Below, piece after piece: positions 17,149 through 26,244 of a stretch of 53,259 nt of DNA. The notes beneath the pieces were generated by a model. That model worked only from the letters and a program-made list of their open reading frames with translations, searched no databases and was not told the origin of the DNA. Source of the DNA: JACMLD01 sp039915085. Lineage in GTDB: Bacteria > Bacteroidota > Bacteroidia > Chitinophagales > Chitinophagaceae. Numbering within the stretch: position 1 is the stretch's first letter; each line of letters opens with the position of its first letter. The stretch spans positions 1 through 53,259 of the forward strand of contig JBDSOC010000127.1 of NCBI GenBank assembly GCA_039915085.1, given 5' to 3'. The translations under genes and the position numbers were made by a program.

Positions 17149-17993
17149 TCCTTGTACTTTTTAATATTGTCATTAAATAGCGATCCGAAACTTCTTTTAC
17201 CCATTATCACTTTTATGATTTGCCCAAACTGTTTATACCAGCGTGGTAAGGTCTCATATTCTTTGTGATACCAGTCCAATACCTCGTAATATTCCTTTTG
17301 TTGTACTGATTTACTCATGTCCAGGAAACTCCGGTATAACAAAACCCTGGATTGCCAGTTTTGTATTTCTTCTTCAAATATTTTCTTTTCAACATAATTT
17401 TCTGACAAATATCCGGGATCTGACACCGTCTTTATACGGCTGATATAATCATTGAATACTGCCAGGTCACCGGGTTCCTTTGCAAAGGATATAATGATCG
17501 TCGCGGGAAGGCCCGGTTCAAGAATTTCACAGGCATTCATATCGTAAACACAAAACGAACTGGACACTGCATGCTGTACCCCTGGTTGATCAAGGTTGAA
17601 AATTGGAAGCTGCAGGTTTTTAATTCCCTGGTCATAAAAATAGTTCGTAATGAGATCAGTAATGATAGCTGCAGGCTGAACTGAATGATCCCGGAGAACC
17701 GGTATGATGGTTTCCCCGGTGGCAGAAAAATTATCCAGTGAAGCAAGCATATAAAAGGAAGGCAATAGTGCTTTCAGCATCTCGCAATCGCTGGCAAGGG
17801 ATGCCGGCAAACTAAAGATGTAATTGTTTTTAATGACATTAAGACTTTTAAATAAAACGGGAAGCCGGGATACCGGAATATCCAGCATTATATTTAGCCG
17901 TACAGATTCATCTATTAGCGGTTTATTGTCTTCGTATTGCTGCATCAAAGCCGTGCTGCTAATGGTATAATATGGCCTGGAAGGTATTTGCAT
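17145..17993 (-). CDS. glycan-locus protein of unknown function
   Basis: I cannot place the first 220 residues of this 282-residue protein in a family. They read as a mixed alpha/beta soluble domain with no signal peptide or membrane segment. The C-terminal 50 residues contain WYHKEYETLPRWYKQFGQII and KVIMGKRSFGSLF. This tail pattern occurs in other Bacteroidota glycosyltransferase-type and methyltransferase-type proteins, as far as I recall, and may be a membrane-surface or complex-binding element. The gene is packed between an RgpF-type gene (0 bp) and a GT4-GT2 fusion (4 bp overlap), so a role in assembling the same glycan is likely. Confidence 0.8.
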   Translation of the reverse strand: MQIPSRPYYTISSTALMQQYEDNKPLIDESVRLNIMLDIPVSRLPVLFKSLNVIKNNYIFSLPASLASDCEMLKALLPSFYMLASLDNFSATGETIIPVLRDHSVQPAAIITDLITNYFYDQGIKNLQLPIFNLDQPGVQHAVSSSFCVYDMNACEILEPGLPATIIISFAKEPGDLAVFNDYISRIKTVSDPGYLSENYVEKKIFEEEIQNWQSRVLLYRSFLDMSKSVQQKEYYEVLDWYHKEYETLPRWYKQFGQIIKVIMGKRSFGSLFNDNIKKYKD

Positions 17994-18725
17994 TTATATC
18001 CCTTTTATATAAAAATTTTTAGCCGTCACTATCCAGCATAATAACCTTTCCCAGGAATGCGTGGATGTTCCTGAGAAATTATCCATTACATTGCCATTTT
18101 CCAGTTCTTTTCTTATTGCAAGCGGGCTGAAGCGCATAAAAAATTCCAGGAGGGGTGTTGCTCTTGCCCAAAACATGGTACCTGCTACAAATTCAAATGA
18201 GGCAGGTTTAATATCACACGATACAAGTAACCGTTCAAGTAATGTGCCATTCATTCCTGTAAATTGATTGTTTTCAAAAGGCTCGGTTACAATATATTCT
18301 TTGGTGGTGATCAGCCCGCAATTTTTGTTCTGTTGAAAGTACCGTAGGATTGTTTCAATATTCCCCGGTAAAATAATTTTTAACAAATCATTTTTCCAGG
18401 TAATATTTTTGAGCGCCTGTAAACTTTTTTTATCATGAAGCAGCAAAATATAATCTGCGCTCATTTCAATCTGAAGCAAAAGCTGGAACATGGCAAGCTT
18501 GGCGCCGATATCTTTACCCCTGTTAGATGTAAAAATGACAAAACAACCCGGGAAAGTTTGTTTCAGCTGTTTGGCCATGTTTTTCCTGCCGGGGGTATCG
18601 GTGCATATATTAAATAACAGTGCCGGGGAATACATTTGAAGCGGTTGCAGTTCATTGCAAACCGCCTCATAACTGTCTTCATAAAAGATATGGTATAAAA
18701 TGGCTATTACGGGGTTTTTATTCAC
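17994..18725 (-). CDS. rhamnan synthesis F (RgpF)-type protein
   Basis: This 243-residue protein resembles the RgpF/rhamnan synthesis F domain, used in rhamnose-glucose polysaccharide and lipopolysaccharide side-chain assembly. Matching features are the N-terminal AILYHIFYED, FTSNRGKDIGAKLAMF (65-80), LLLHDKKS (near 92-99) and FVAGTMFWAR with a following His/Trp/Glu cluster near the C-terminus. The start codon is GTG (18723-18725). An in-frame stop lies upstream with no ATG between, so the N-terminus is either this or slightly truncated. It sits just after a degraded region (18726-19317) that may hold the remains of a related gene. Confidence 0.8.
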   Translation of the reverse strand: MNKNPVIAILYHIFYEDSYEAVCNELQPLQMYSPALLFNICTDTPGRKNMAKQLKQTFPGCFVIFTSNRGKDIGAKLAMFQLLLQIEMSADYILLLHDKKSLQALKNITWKNDLLKIILPGNIETILRYFQQNKNCGLITTKEYIVTEPFENNQFTGMNGTLLERLLVSCDIKPASFEFVAGTMFWARATPLLEFFMRFSPLAIRKELENGNVMDNFSGTSTHSWERLLCWIVTAKNFYIKGI

Positions 18726-19136
18726 AGATATATATGAGTTAGATCCCGGTGTGTTTTTTACAGGGCGTCATTTATTATATTAATATACTTATTATCACTG
18801 TTGTCCGGTTAATATCATAATAGCTATCAATACGATTGCCTCTTGCTGGCAGGCGCTCGAACCCTTTTCGATGCTGCGTTTTCCTTTTAGACTATAACCC
18901 GCCTTCAGCATGTTTCAGCCATTTCTGCATTCAGTCACTAAACAAAGCCAGCGGAAATCACAGGGTCATCAACGGCAGTAAAAATTAAAATTCCGTTGAT
19001 AAAACGATGCATCTCAAAGGTACTGGTATCAGTCTGAGGAAAGGCAGGCCATTTCTTCTTTTAGATCTTCAGGCCCCGGGCCATGCATGCGTATTTGCCT
19101 GAACATATAATTTTTTCTCCGTACAGCAATAACTTA
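18726..19136. other. gap inside the glycan operon without an intact gene
   Basis: This stretch lies within an otherwise tightly packed minus-strand operon. Short protein-like runs occur on the minus strand (for instance MFRQIRMHGPGPEDLKEEM, about 19111-19036) but are quickly stopped. A perfect 8-bp inverted repeat ATCAACGG/CCGTTGAT, about 17 bases apart, is present near 18968-19000. No terminator was found. It looks like decayed coding sequence. Confidence 0.35.
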
Positions 19137-19317
19137 TTATTTTGACAATTCTGCTTTAATTGTTTTAAGTGCATCCAAATAGTTTTGAAAAAAGCATCCA
19201 TTTTTATCCATTATCATACAGGTTGGCAGAAAATTAAATATTTTTTACTACACAATCCATCCAGGATTGACGAGACTCATAATAATTATGAAAAAATATG
19301 GAGCATACGGATTTCAT
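19137..19317 (-). pseudogene. frameshifted remnant of a glycan-locus gene, coupled to the methyltransferase
   Basis: An ATG at 19315-19317 overlaps the stop codon of the double methyltransferase gene (ATGA), as expected for a coupled operon gene. It encodes only 27 residues (MKSVCSIFFHNYYESRQSW...) before a stop at 19234-19236. In the next frame a protein-like stretch (FLPTCMIMDKNGCFFQNYL...) runs on to a stop at 19137-19139. The first piece has the shape of an RgpF-type N-terminus, similar in pattern to the next gene's AILYHIFYED. The whole is best seen as a decayed gene; the family is inferred from very little sequence. Confidence 0.4.
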
Positions 19318-21095
19318 GATTGCTTAATATTATCCTTGCGCACAAAAAACCTTATTTCTTCTCCTTTTCCGCTGGCTTCCAGTTGCGGTATAAGTTCTTT
19401 CACCATGTCTGGTGTTGAAATGCCAGGCATATTGTTACGGATACAATCAACAACCGCATTGTAATCATAATCTCCAACTGAAGTATACATTCTAATAACT
19501 GTAAAACCAGCTTTTTTTAGTACTTCAGTTAGTGTGCGGGGGGAGTAATGTACATAGTGATGCTGTGGATCTAGCCACACCCAATCATCTTTAAGATATT
19601 CAGAACAAATTGATTCAATATTTGGAACAATACCACAAAACATTCCGCCGGGTTCCAGGATATTGTATACTTTGTCGAGCGCTTGTTTTGGATAAGGCAG
19701 ATGTTCAAGCACATGAACCATACTTACGACGGCACATGAACCGGCATCTATTTTTGCATCAGTGAATTGTGCATTTGATACCGGAATCTGTAACTGAGAA
19801 GTGGCAAAATCCTGGCAATTTCTTGTTATTTCAATTCCTTTCGGAGTATAGCCCCTGCTCCGCACTTCATCTAACAAGGCTCCCCATCCGCAACCAACAT
19901 CCAGCCAGACACCCTGGCGGTTGCCAATACCCGTTATTTCATCAATAAGATATTTACGTCTTAAGCCTGCATTTTTACCATCTTCTTTAGTATCTGGCGG
20001 GCGCATATGAGATGTGTCATTAGCGTAGCCCTGGTATATCTGGTACATTTTTTCCTGAGTAGGACGCGTTCTCAGGTAAGTAATACCGCAGCCGGAGCAG
20101 GTTACAATATCAGCTCTTTTGCTTATGAGCGTTGCATTGTTTGAATTGCAAAACAGGCAATTTATTTTTTCAGTACCGTCCTCTGTCAAAGCAGTTGAAT
20201 TTCTTTTTTTGCCTGTATTGTCTTTGTATTTTTCAGCAATAAACAAGATTTGTTCTCCGCCCAGGTAGCCAAAGACTTCAGACCGGTATAAAAATGCGTA
20301 AGCATCATCAAACCCTTCATTTCTTACCTGGTCCAGCATCTCCCATCCAAAATGTGTAAAACAAAGAATTCCTTTTGAAGAAACATGATCGCCAGAATAT
20401 TGCGGCTCAAGGATATGCTGCACTTCACCGTTTTCGTCTACATAAGACCGTATAATGTTTTTATGTTCCTGGTCTGCAAATGGTACGCTCCAAATAAATT
20501 TACCACCGGGTTTCAGAATACGGGCAGCTTCAGCAAAAGCCTTTTTAAAATCCGGGATGTGTTCAAAACATTCAAAAGATAAATAAGCGTCCATCGACTC
20601 ATTTTTAAAGGATAAATCCGTTACAGATTCGTGGCGTAGTTTCCTGTCATCTACAAATCCGGGACGTTTATTATCTCTCAGGTATTCACTGCCAATAAGA
20701 CGTGGAAATTTAGCTTTTAAATAGGTATATAGTGGCGTTGCCTGCTCTGCCATATAGATATCATGGTATGGCCGGAGGCCCAATTCAAAATCAATAAGAT
20801 GTATACAACCTCTTAAGCGGTTATTTAACCCGGTAACCGGGCAAACCACCCGCTCCCGCCAGTTAATGTCCAGGCCGTTAGAATAAAGATAATCCACCTG
20901 GAAATCTACCATTGCTTCCGCAGGATAAGAAAACCCCCTGATAGTGAATTGGGTATTTTTCATGGCATCAGCCATCTTTTTTTCTTTCAGCCAAACCACT
21001 TCAGATAATGCCGCATTTTTAGTTTTATAATCTTTGTAGTCTGACAGGTTCCTGATACGTGCAATCTGCATAGTATGTAGTTTACATTTTTCCAT
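19314..21095 (-). CDS. tandem-domain SAM-dependent methyltransferase
   Basis: The 593-residue protein contains two methyltransferase-like halves. Residues about 50-290 resemble a class I methyltransferase in the post-I region (FEHIPDFKKAFAEAARILKPGGKFIW, here FEHIPDFKKAFAEAARI and LKPGGKF at 176-200). However, the glycine-rich motif I is replaced by FPRLIGSEYL, so this half may be catalytically altered. Then comes a zinc-ribbon with CxxC pairs at 313/316 and 333/336, followed by a complete methyltransferase with VWLDVGCGWGALL (397-409) and HVLEHLPYPKQAL. Zinc-ribbon methyltransferases of this shape act on sugars in surface glycan loci. The first ATG overlaps the upstream stop by 14 bp; an ATG at 21071 is an alternative start. 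Confidence 0.88.
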   Translation of the reverse strand: MEKCKLHTMQIARIRNLSDYKDYKTKNAALSEVVWLKEKKMADAMKNTQFTIRGFSYPAEAMVDFQVDYLYSNGLDINWRERVVCPVTGLNNRLRGCIHLIDFELGLRPYHDIYMAEQATPLYTYLKAKFPRLIGSEYLRDNKRPGFVDDRKLRHESVTDLSFKNESMDAYLSFECFEHIPDFKKAFAEAARILKPGGKFIWSVPFADQEHKNIIRSYVDENGEVQHILEPQYSGDHVSSKGILCFTHFGWEMLDQVRNEGFDDAYAFLYRSEVFGYLGGEQILFIAEKYKDNTGKKRNSTALTEDGTEKINCLFCNSNNATLISKRADIVTCSGCGITYLRTRPTQEKMYQIYQGYANDTSHMRPPDTKEDGKNAGLRRKYLIDEITGIGNRQGVWLDVGCGWGALLDEVRSRGYTPKGIEITRNCQDFATSQLQIPVSNAQFTDAKIDAGSCAVVSMVHVLEHLPYPKQALDKVYNILEPGGMFCGIVPNIESICSEYLKDDWVWLDPQHHYVHYSPRTLTEVLKKAGFTVIRMYTSVGDYDYNAVVDCIRNNMPGISTPDMVKELIPQLEASGKGEEIRFFVRKDNIKQS

Positions 21096-24000
21096 TAAGC
21101 CCCAGCATATCCTGCATCTTTACGGCGGCTGTTTGTTGTGTAAAATTAGTATTGATGTAATTTGTTTCTTCCAGGCTAAGGGCCTGAAGTGCATTTTCAT
21201 CTTTGTATAGCCTGATTATTTCATTTGCAAATTCCTGCGGCTCATTTAACGGGTGAAGAAAATGCAGATAATCACCGGGCATGCCTTCAATGCCAAACCC
21301 TGTAGATACAATAGGCAATCCGTAATACATGGCTTCAATTGTTTTTCCTTTCACACCGGCACCATAACGCAGCGGGATTACGGCTAGTTTTACAGCATCG
21401 TATAGTTTCTGAAGTTCTGTTTCTGAAACAAAACCCTTTATCTCTATACTATCGCTTTGCAGTTCTTTTATCACATCTGGTGGATTTGAACCAACAACAA
21501 TAAATTTTGCGCCGGTAAGTTGCCCGGTAACCAGGGGCCATACATCCCGGCAAAACCATTCTACTGCGTCAAGGTTAGGCAGATGGGTAAATCCTCCAAC
21601 AAAAATAATACCTGCTCTTTGAGAAAAATCGGCAACCGGTTGGGCTTGCTTTTTAAAAAAATAGGGCAGGATGGTTTCTACCCTGAAAGAACTATTCAAT
21701 GCTCTGATAATATCGTTTTCTTCTCTGCTGGGGGTTAAAATAATATCCGAATTTTCAAACAGGTATGATTCTACCTGTTTCAATTTCCGGGCAGATTTGA
21801 GCAATTTTGGATCCTTTTCAATCTCATATTGCATTTCTTCCCTGCGAAAATGAAGGTCGTGGCCATAATATAAGATCCTGGCTTTGGTAAATTGCTTTAA
21901 AAAATCAATGTATTTAATGGAGATATGCGGCCTGTTTAAGTATATATAATCTATATGTTCATTGTTGTCCTTAATCCATTGCTGCCAGTTGTCGCGATAC
22001 CATGCTCCGTATAGTACTTCGACGCCCATTTGTTGTAAAGCAGTGGTATATGGCTCGTGTTTAAAAAAGTTATCACCTATAAATTTTATATTCAGACCCA
22101 GCGATGCAAATAGTTCCAGGTATTGAAAAGTTGTTTTTGAGCCGGCATCTTTGTCAAAATGCGGCACATAATGATCGATGACCAGCATTGTTTTTTTGTT
22201 AATGGTTCTATCCCTTGCCTGAAATACATTTTGGCCATTGGGCAACTGCTCTTTTGTAAGTACCTGTTGCCATTTTTCAAAAAGCCTGCTGTTATTAATT
22301 TTCTGGTATGATTTTATCGCATCCGTATTTTCAGACAACGTTTCGCTGGTTCCGTGCGAATATCCTTCATAATGCATAACTTCAGAAAGTGGCTGATACA
22401 TGACTTTGTATCCCATACTGCGGAGTGTAAATGCAAAGTCAGCATCTTCGGAATAAGCAGGACTATATCTTTCATCAAATCCCCCTGATTCCAGCCATAC
22501 CTTTTTACGGATAAGAATAGCGGCGCCGGAAATATAATCGACTTCTTTTACATAATTAAATTCAGGCAATTGCGGATCTTTTCTGTTGCCATAATTCCAT
22601 CCGGATGCATCATTCCAGATAATGCCTCCTGCTTCCTGTAAACTGCCATCAGGGTAAATCAATTTTGAACCCACCATCCCTATTGTATCGTCACTTTCCA
22701 TAAGACCAACAAGCGGAGTCAGCCAGTTGGGATTTACTTTGGTATCATTATTAAGAAATAAAATATGTTTTCCCTTTGCAAAGCCAGCAGCGTAATTGCA
22801 ATTTTTTAAAAAACCCAGGTTTTCTTTGCTACGGACATGTACCAGGTTATTAATAAAATTTGTACAGGATTTTGTGTCATCAGCAGAACCATCATCTGCA
22901 AGAATGACTTCATAGGCAATACCGGACGTATTGTTTGCTATGCTATTGATACATTGATAATTCATTTCCCATGCATTGTGTGCAGGAATGATTATTGAAA
23001 CGGCTGGATACTCAAATTCAGGAAGCGTAAATACTTCGAAATTTATTGAGAGGATTTCTTTTAAAAGATGCCTGCTGTTTTTTTCAATATTTTCGATGGG
23101 TGCAGGATGTTTTGTTTTTCTGAACCGTAACTGGTTGTATATTTTTTTTAGTTTTTTATACCGGTTTGAATGCTCCGGAAGCATTTTCCCTTTTAGTTTG
23201 TAATACCTGTTCAGTAATCTCCATCCGTCAGAATCGTAGATTTCAGCAAGCCGTTCGTTGGTTTTATTGTTTTCCTGGTATAACCGGAGTAGTTTTTCAT
23301 GCAGTTCTGCCGCCAGTAATTCTTTTTCTTTCAGCATCTTTCGTGTATCCTGAACATTGACATCCAGCGTTTTCCCCCACTGGCCCAAGTCTTCAATTTC
23401 TTTATTCATTTGTATCAACCTGTCCATCAGGAATGGAAAATTCTTGTCTACTTCCGGAACAATAGAAGATAATGAGCTGGCATAATCCGGTAAAGGGCTG
23501 TCAGATGCAACCGCAATCATGTATTTTCTTTCCGTGGGTTGTTTTCTTTCCTTCCAGCTGTGCAGGTTAATAGCAGTGGCCTTTTCAGTTTCAGGGTTAC
23601 TTATCACACTTACCACTTCATACCCCTGATCAAAAAAAGCTGCATTTGTAAAATTATTTTTTATAAATGCAGCAAATTCTTCCCTGTAAAATTCCTTTAT
23701 GTGAAATGTATTTTCATGTTTGTACCTGTCGGAATAGTTTTTTTTGTCCGGTGTAGACATTATAAGAATACCATCGCTGCGCAATACCCTTTTTATTTCC
23801 TGCATAAAGGCTTCCTGCATAGCGGGATTCAGGTGTTCGATTGTTTCAAAGGAGATAACAACGTCAAAGGTTTGGCTGGCAAATGGTATGGCTACAGCAC
23901 TGCCCGGGCTAAACTGAAGATTGACGTGCAGGGGTGCATATTTTTCTGTGGCCCATTTAATGCTTTCTTCATCAATATCCACGCCAGCGACGCTGGCTGC

Positions 24001-24168
24001 ATGTTTTGCTACAATGGCGCTTCCATACCCTTCACCGCAAGCCAGGTCAAGTACTGCTTTATTTTTCACGAGCCCCGAAACAGCATAATACCTGTGCAGG
24101 TGTTCATATCCAATTTCATCTTCTAACAGGCTGTCTGCAGGAACAAATCTTTCTCCCGTAAATTTCAT
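21082..24168 (-). CDS. trifunctional methyltransferase-GT2-GT4 fusion
   Basis: This 1028-residue protein starts with a class I methyltransferase (1 to about 195; LDLACGEGYGS at 40-50, ETIEHL at 108-113). A coiled-coil linker follows (about 240-320), ending in the GWRLLNRYYKLKG segment often found beside GT2 domains. Then comes a GT2 rhamnosyltransferase-type domain (about 388-640) with VSIIIPAHNAW (390-400), VILADDGSADD and FLNNDTK (471-477) in the DXD position. A GT4 domain (about 655-1028) ends with GVKGKTIEAMYYGLPIV. One protein could thus add sugars and methylate them, perhaps capping or setting chain length. It is the first gene of the minus-strand operon running to 13461. Confidence 0.93.
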   Translation of the reverse strand: MKFTGERFVPADSLLEDEIGYEHLHRYYAVSGLVKNKAVLDLACGEGYGSAIVAKHAASVAGVDIDEESIKWATEKYAPLHVNLQFSPGSAVAIPFASQTFDVVISFETIEHLNPAMQEAFMQEIKRVLRSDGILIMSTPDKKNYSDRYKHENTFHIKEFYREEFAAFIKNNFTNAAFFDQGYEVVSVISNPETEKATAINLHSWKERKQPTERKYMIAVASDSPLPDYASSLSSIVPEVDKNFPFLMDRLIQMNKEIEDLGQWGKTLDVNVQDTRKMLKEKELLAAELHEKLLRLYQENNKTNERLAEIYDSDGWRLLNRYYKLKGKMLPEHSNRYKKLKKIYNQLRFRKTKHPAPIENIEKNSRHLLKEILSINFEVFTLPEFEYPAVSIIIPAHNAWEMNYQCINSIANNTSGIAYEVILADDGSADDTKSCTNFINNLVHVRSKENLGFLKNCNYAAGFAKGKHILFLNNDTKVNPNWLTPLVGLMESDDTIGMVGSKLIYPDGSLQEAGGIIWNDASGWNYGNRKDPQLPEFNYVKEVDYISGAAILIRKKVWLESGGFDERYSPAYSEDADFAFTLRSMGYKVMYQPLSEVMHYEGYSHGTSETLSENTDAIKSYQKINNSRLFEKWQQVLTKEQLPNGQNVFQARDRTINKKTMLVIDHYVPHFDKDAGSKTTFQYLELFASLGLNIKFIGDNFFKHEPYTTALQQMGVEVLYGAWYRDNWQQWIKDNNEHIDYIYLNRPHISIKYIDFLKQFTKARILYYGHDLHFRREEMQYEIEKDPKLLKSARKLKQVESYLFENSDIILTPSREENDIIRALNSSFRVETILPYFFKKQAQPVADFSQRAGIIFVGGFTHLPNLDAVEWFCRDVWPLVTGQLTGAKFIVVGSNPPDVIKELQSDSIEIKGFVSETELQKLYDAVKLAVIPLRYGAGVKGKTIEAMYYGLPIVSTGFGIEGMPGDYLHFLHPLNEPQEFANEIIRLYKDENALQALSLEETNYINTNFTQQTAAVKMQDMLGLNGKM

Positions 24169-24560
24169 TTGCTTATTATATTTTTTCCGCTGTTAAAACG
24201 GCCCTTTTTCTCTTTTGCCAATGAAGCATATTGATACGCTGTAATTTTACGATTTTTGGGCAATATAGCAACTGTTTTTTTGCCGGCAACAATAAATATA
24301 GCTATGTGTTAACGACAAGTGTTATAACTCATCCGTTCCAGGAAATGATTTAATTAACATTGTATTATAGGTATCTATGGTTGGCTTTTGCCGGGATTAA
24401 AGATTCCTGTCGAATTTTATACAGAATTTTTAGGTGCTTATTTTGCAAGGAATTACCTCTGCGGGCCCTGTTGTTTATGCTAAAAGATTTCAATTATTTT
24501 CTTAACTACCTGTCTTAATTTTGCAGGCATTATAACCTTCTGTTTATCAATATAGATCCA
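24169..24560. promoter_or_regulatory. divergent intergenic region between two glycan operons
   Basis: This 392-bp gap separates the starts of the two main glycan operons and should carry both promoters. On the plus strand the perfect TAnnTTTG box at 24516 is the best candidate. No CAAAnnTA box for the minus strand was found. Nothing coding is visible. Confidence 0.4.
24516..24523 (+). promoter_or_regulatory. predicted -7 box of the transketolase-epimerase operon
   Basis: TAATTTTG matches the Bacteroidota -7 consensus TAnnTTTG exactly. It would start transcription about 30 bases before the ATG at 24561. The -33 region is AT-rich but lacks a clear TTTG or TTG at the usual distance, so the call rests mainly on the -7 box and position. 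Confidence 0.45.
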
Positions 24561-25313
24561 ATGCTTGAGACGAAACGAAATTCAATTAAAAGCCGGCTTA
24601 TCAGGATGTATAAGACGGCCAACGCCGGCCATGTAGGATCTTCTTTATCCTGCCTCGAAATGATTGTCTTTATCAGGTTTTACCTGATGCAGCCAGCGGA
24701 TGAATTTATTTTGTCAAAAGGGCATGCTGCTGCTTTATTGTACAGCACGCTTGCGGAAGAAGGAACAATTTCAGAGAAAGACATAGAGAGTTTTTATAAA
24801 AATGGCACTTATTTACCGGCCCACCCCCCCGTAAATAAAATCAGGGGTATCCCGTTTGCTACGGGCAGTTTAGGGCACGGATTATCAATCGCAGCAGGAT
24901 TTGCGCTTGCAAACAAGCTAAAAAAACAACATAAAACAATATTTTGCATTACTTCAGACGGAGAACTGAATGAAGGAAGCACCTGGGAAGCAGCTTTATT
25001 TATATCCCATCACTGTTTAAAAGATATTATTTGGTTTATTGATAGAAATTACCTGCAGGGTTTTGGCAGAACAGAGGATACAATGAAATTAGAACCACTG
25101 GATAAAAAACTCGAAAGTTTTGGATTCCAGGTAGCGATTGCTGACGGACATGATTTCAACGATTTAAAAAATGCGGTTTCCCTGTTTCGGCATGAAAGGC
25201 CTCTGGCAATCATCTGCAATACAATAAAAGGTAAAGACTTAATACTGCAGGATACAGTAGATTGTCATTACCTGCCGCTTACGGAAGCGGATTTTAAAAA
25301 ATTAATATATTAA
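24561..25313 (+). CDS. transketolase-like N-terminal (thiamine diphosphate-binding) subunit
   Basis: The 250-residue protein matches the first half of transketolase. It has the HVGSSLSCLEM start (27-37), SKGHAAALLYSTL near 54-66, GSLGHGLSIAAGFAL, and the thiamine diphosphate/metal motif SDGELNEGSTWEA...DRNYLQGFG (near 135-172), in which the usual leading GDG is SDG. It needs the C-terminal half, encoded 4 bp downstream, to form a working enzyme. Transketolase moves a two-carbon ketol unit between sugars. Inside a glycan locus it more likely serves synthesis of a special sugar than the pentose phosphate pathway. It is the first gene of a plus-strand operon. Confidence 0.92.
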   Translation: MLETKRNSIKSRLIRMYKTANAGHVGSSLSCLEMIVFIRFYLMQPADEFILSKGHAAALLYSTLAEEGTISEKDIESFYKNGTYLPAHPPVNKIRGIPFATGSLGHGLSIAAGFALANKLKKQHKTIFCITSDGELNEGSTWEAALFISHHCLKDIIWFIDRNYLQGFGRTEDTMKLEPLDKKLESFGFQVAIADGHDFNDLKNAVSLFRHERPLAIICNTIKGKDLILQDTVDCHYLPLTEADFKKLIY

Positions 25314-25317
25314 TAGA

Positions 25318-26244
25318 ATGCGGAAGGAATTTGCGGAGGCGATTACAGGTATGGCAAGAACAAATGACAAGATTGTTTTTCTCACGGGTGATCTTGGGTT
25401 CATGGCATTGGAAGGCGTAAGAGAAACAATGGGAGAAAGATTTATCAATGCGGGTGTAGCCGAACAGAACATGGCTACCATGGCGGCCTCGCTGGCCTAT
25501 GAAGGTTTTATACCTTTTATTTACAGTATATCTCCTTTTATTACACTGAGGCCTTATGAACAGCTAAGAAATGATATTTGCCTTCACAATTTGCCGGTAA
25601 AGATTATTGCAAATGGAGGAGGTTATGGATACGGGATTATGGGAAGCACGCATCATAATATTGAAGATATTGGAGCTATGCGCATTTTGCCGAATATGAA
25701 AGTCTTTGTGCCATTCACCGGTGATGATGTGCAGACCGCGTTACTGGAAATGATACATGACCCCTCTCCAAATTATTTACGGCTAAACCTGGCATCCGCT
25801 CTGCCCGGTATAAACATTTTTTCTCAATGGAGAAAAATTAAGAATGCTGCAAACAAAGCTAAAGCGGTTATAATAGGCACAGGAACGGTTACCGGTAATT
25901 TATTTAAACTGCCTGATCATTTGCTTATCGATCTTGAAATTTGGATAGTCAGCAAATTTCCGGTTACCAATATCCCGGATGAATTGGCAGCAAGCATCGC
26001 TAAGACGAAAAATGTTATCACGCTGGAAGAGCACCAGGGACAGTGCGGATTGCATGAAACATTAGCTAGCCTGTTGTTAAAACAGCTTAAGGTGTCAATA
26101 AACTACCATACAATTTTTGCTTCAGGTTATCCCAGTGGGGGGTATGGTTCGCAACAATGGCACCAGGAAGAAAATAACATGGCGGGGAAAAATTTAGAAA
26201 ACAGGATCACAGAATTCACAAGCAACCAATATGCTGGAAGTTAA
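25318..26244 (+). CDS. transketolase-like C-terminal (pyrimidine-binding) subunit
   Basis: This 308-residue protein is the second half of a split transketolase. The Pyr domain shows FLTGDLGFMALEGVRE (21-36) and FINAGVAEQNMATMAA (41-57), with the conserved Glu of AEQNM that activates the cofactor. A C-terminal domain (about 180-300) follows. The start is 4 bp after the N-terminal subunit's stop, and the end overlaps the epimerase-GT2 gene by 14 bp. Split forms occur in archaea, some Firmicutes and glycan loci. Here the tight link to an NDP-sugar enzyme suggests an acceptor sugar peculiar to the surface glycan. Confidence 0.92.
   Translation: MRKEFAEAITGMARTNDKIVFLTGDLGFMALEGVRETMGERFINAGVAEQNMATMAASLAYEGFIPFIYSISPFITLRPYEQLRNDICLHNLPVKIIANGGGYGYGIMGSTHHNIEDIGAMRILPNMKVFVPFTGDDVQTALLEMIHDPSPNYLRLNLASALPGINIFSQWRKIKNAANKAKAVIIGTGTVTGNLFKLPDHLLIDLEIWIVSKFPVTNIPDELAASIAKTKNVITLEEHQGQCGLHETLASLLLKQLKVSINYHTIFASGYPSGGYGSQQWHQEENNMAGKNLENRITEFTSNQYAGS

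Noticed and set aside
19170..19190. TAGTTTTG box on the plus strand in the operon gap
   Set aside because: It matches the -7 consensus but no plus-strand gene follows; probably chance in AT-rich sequence.
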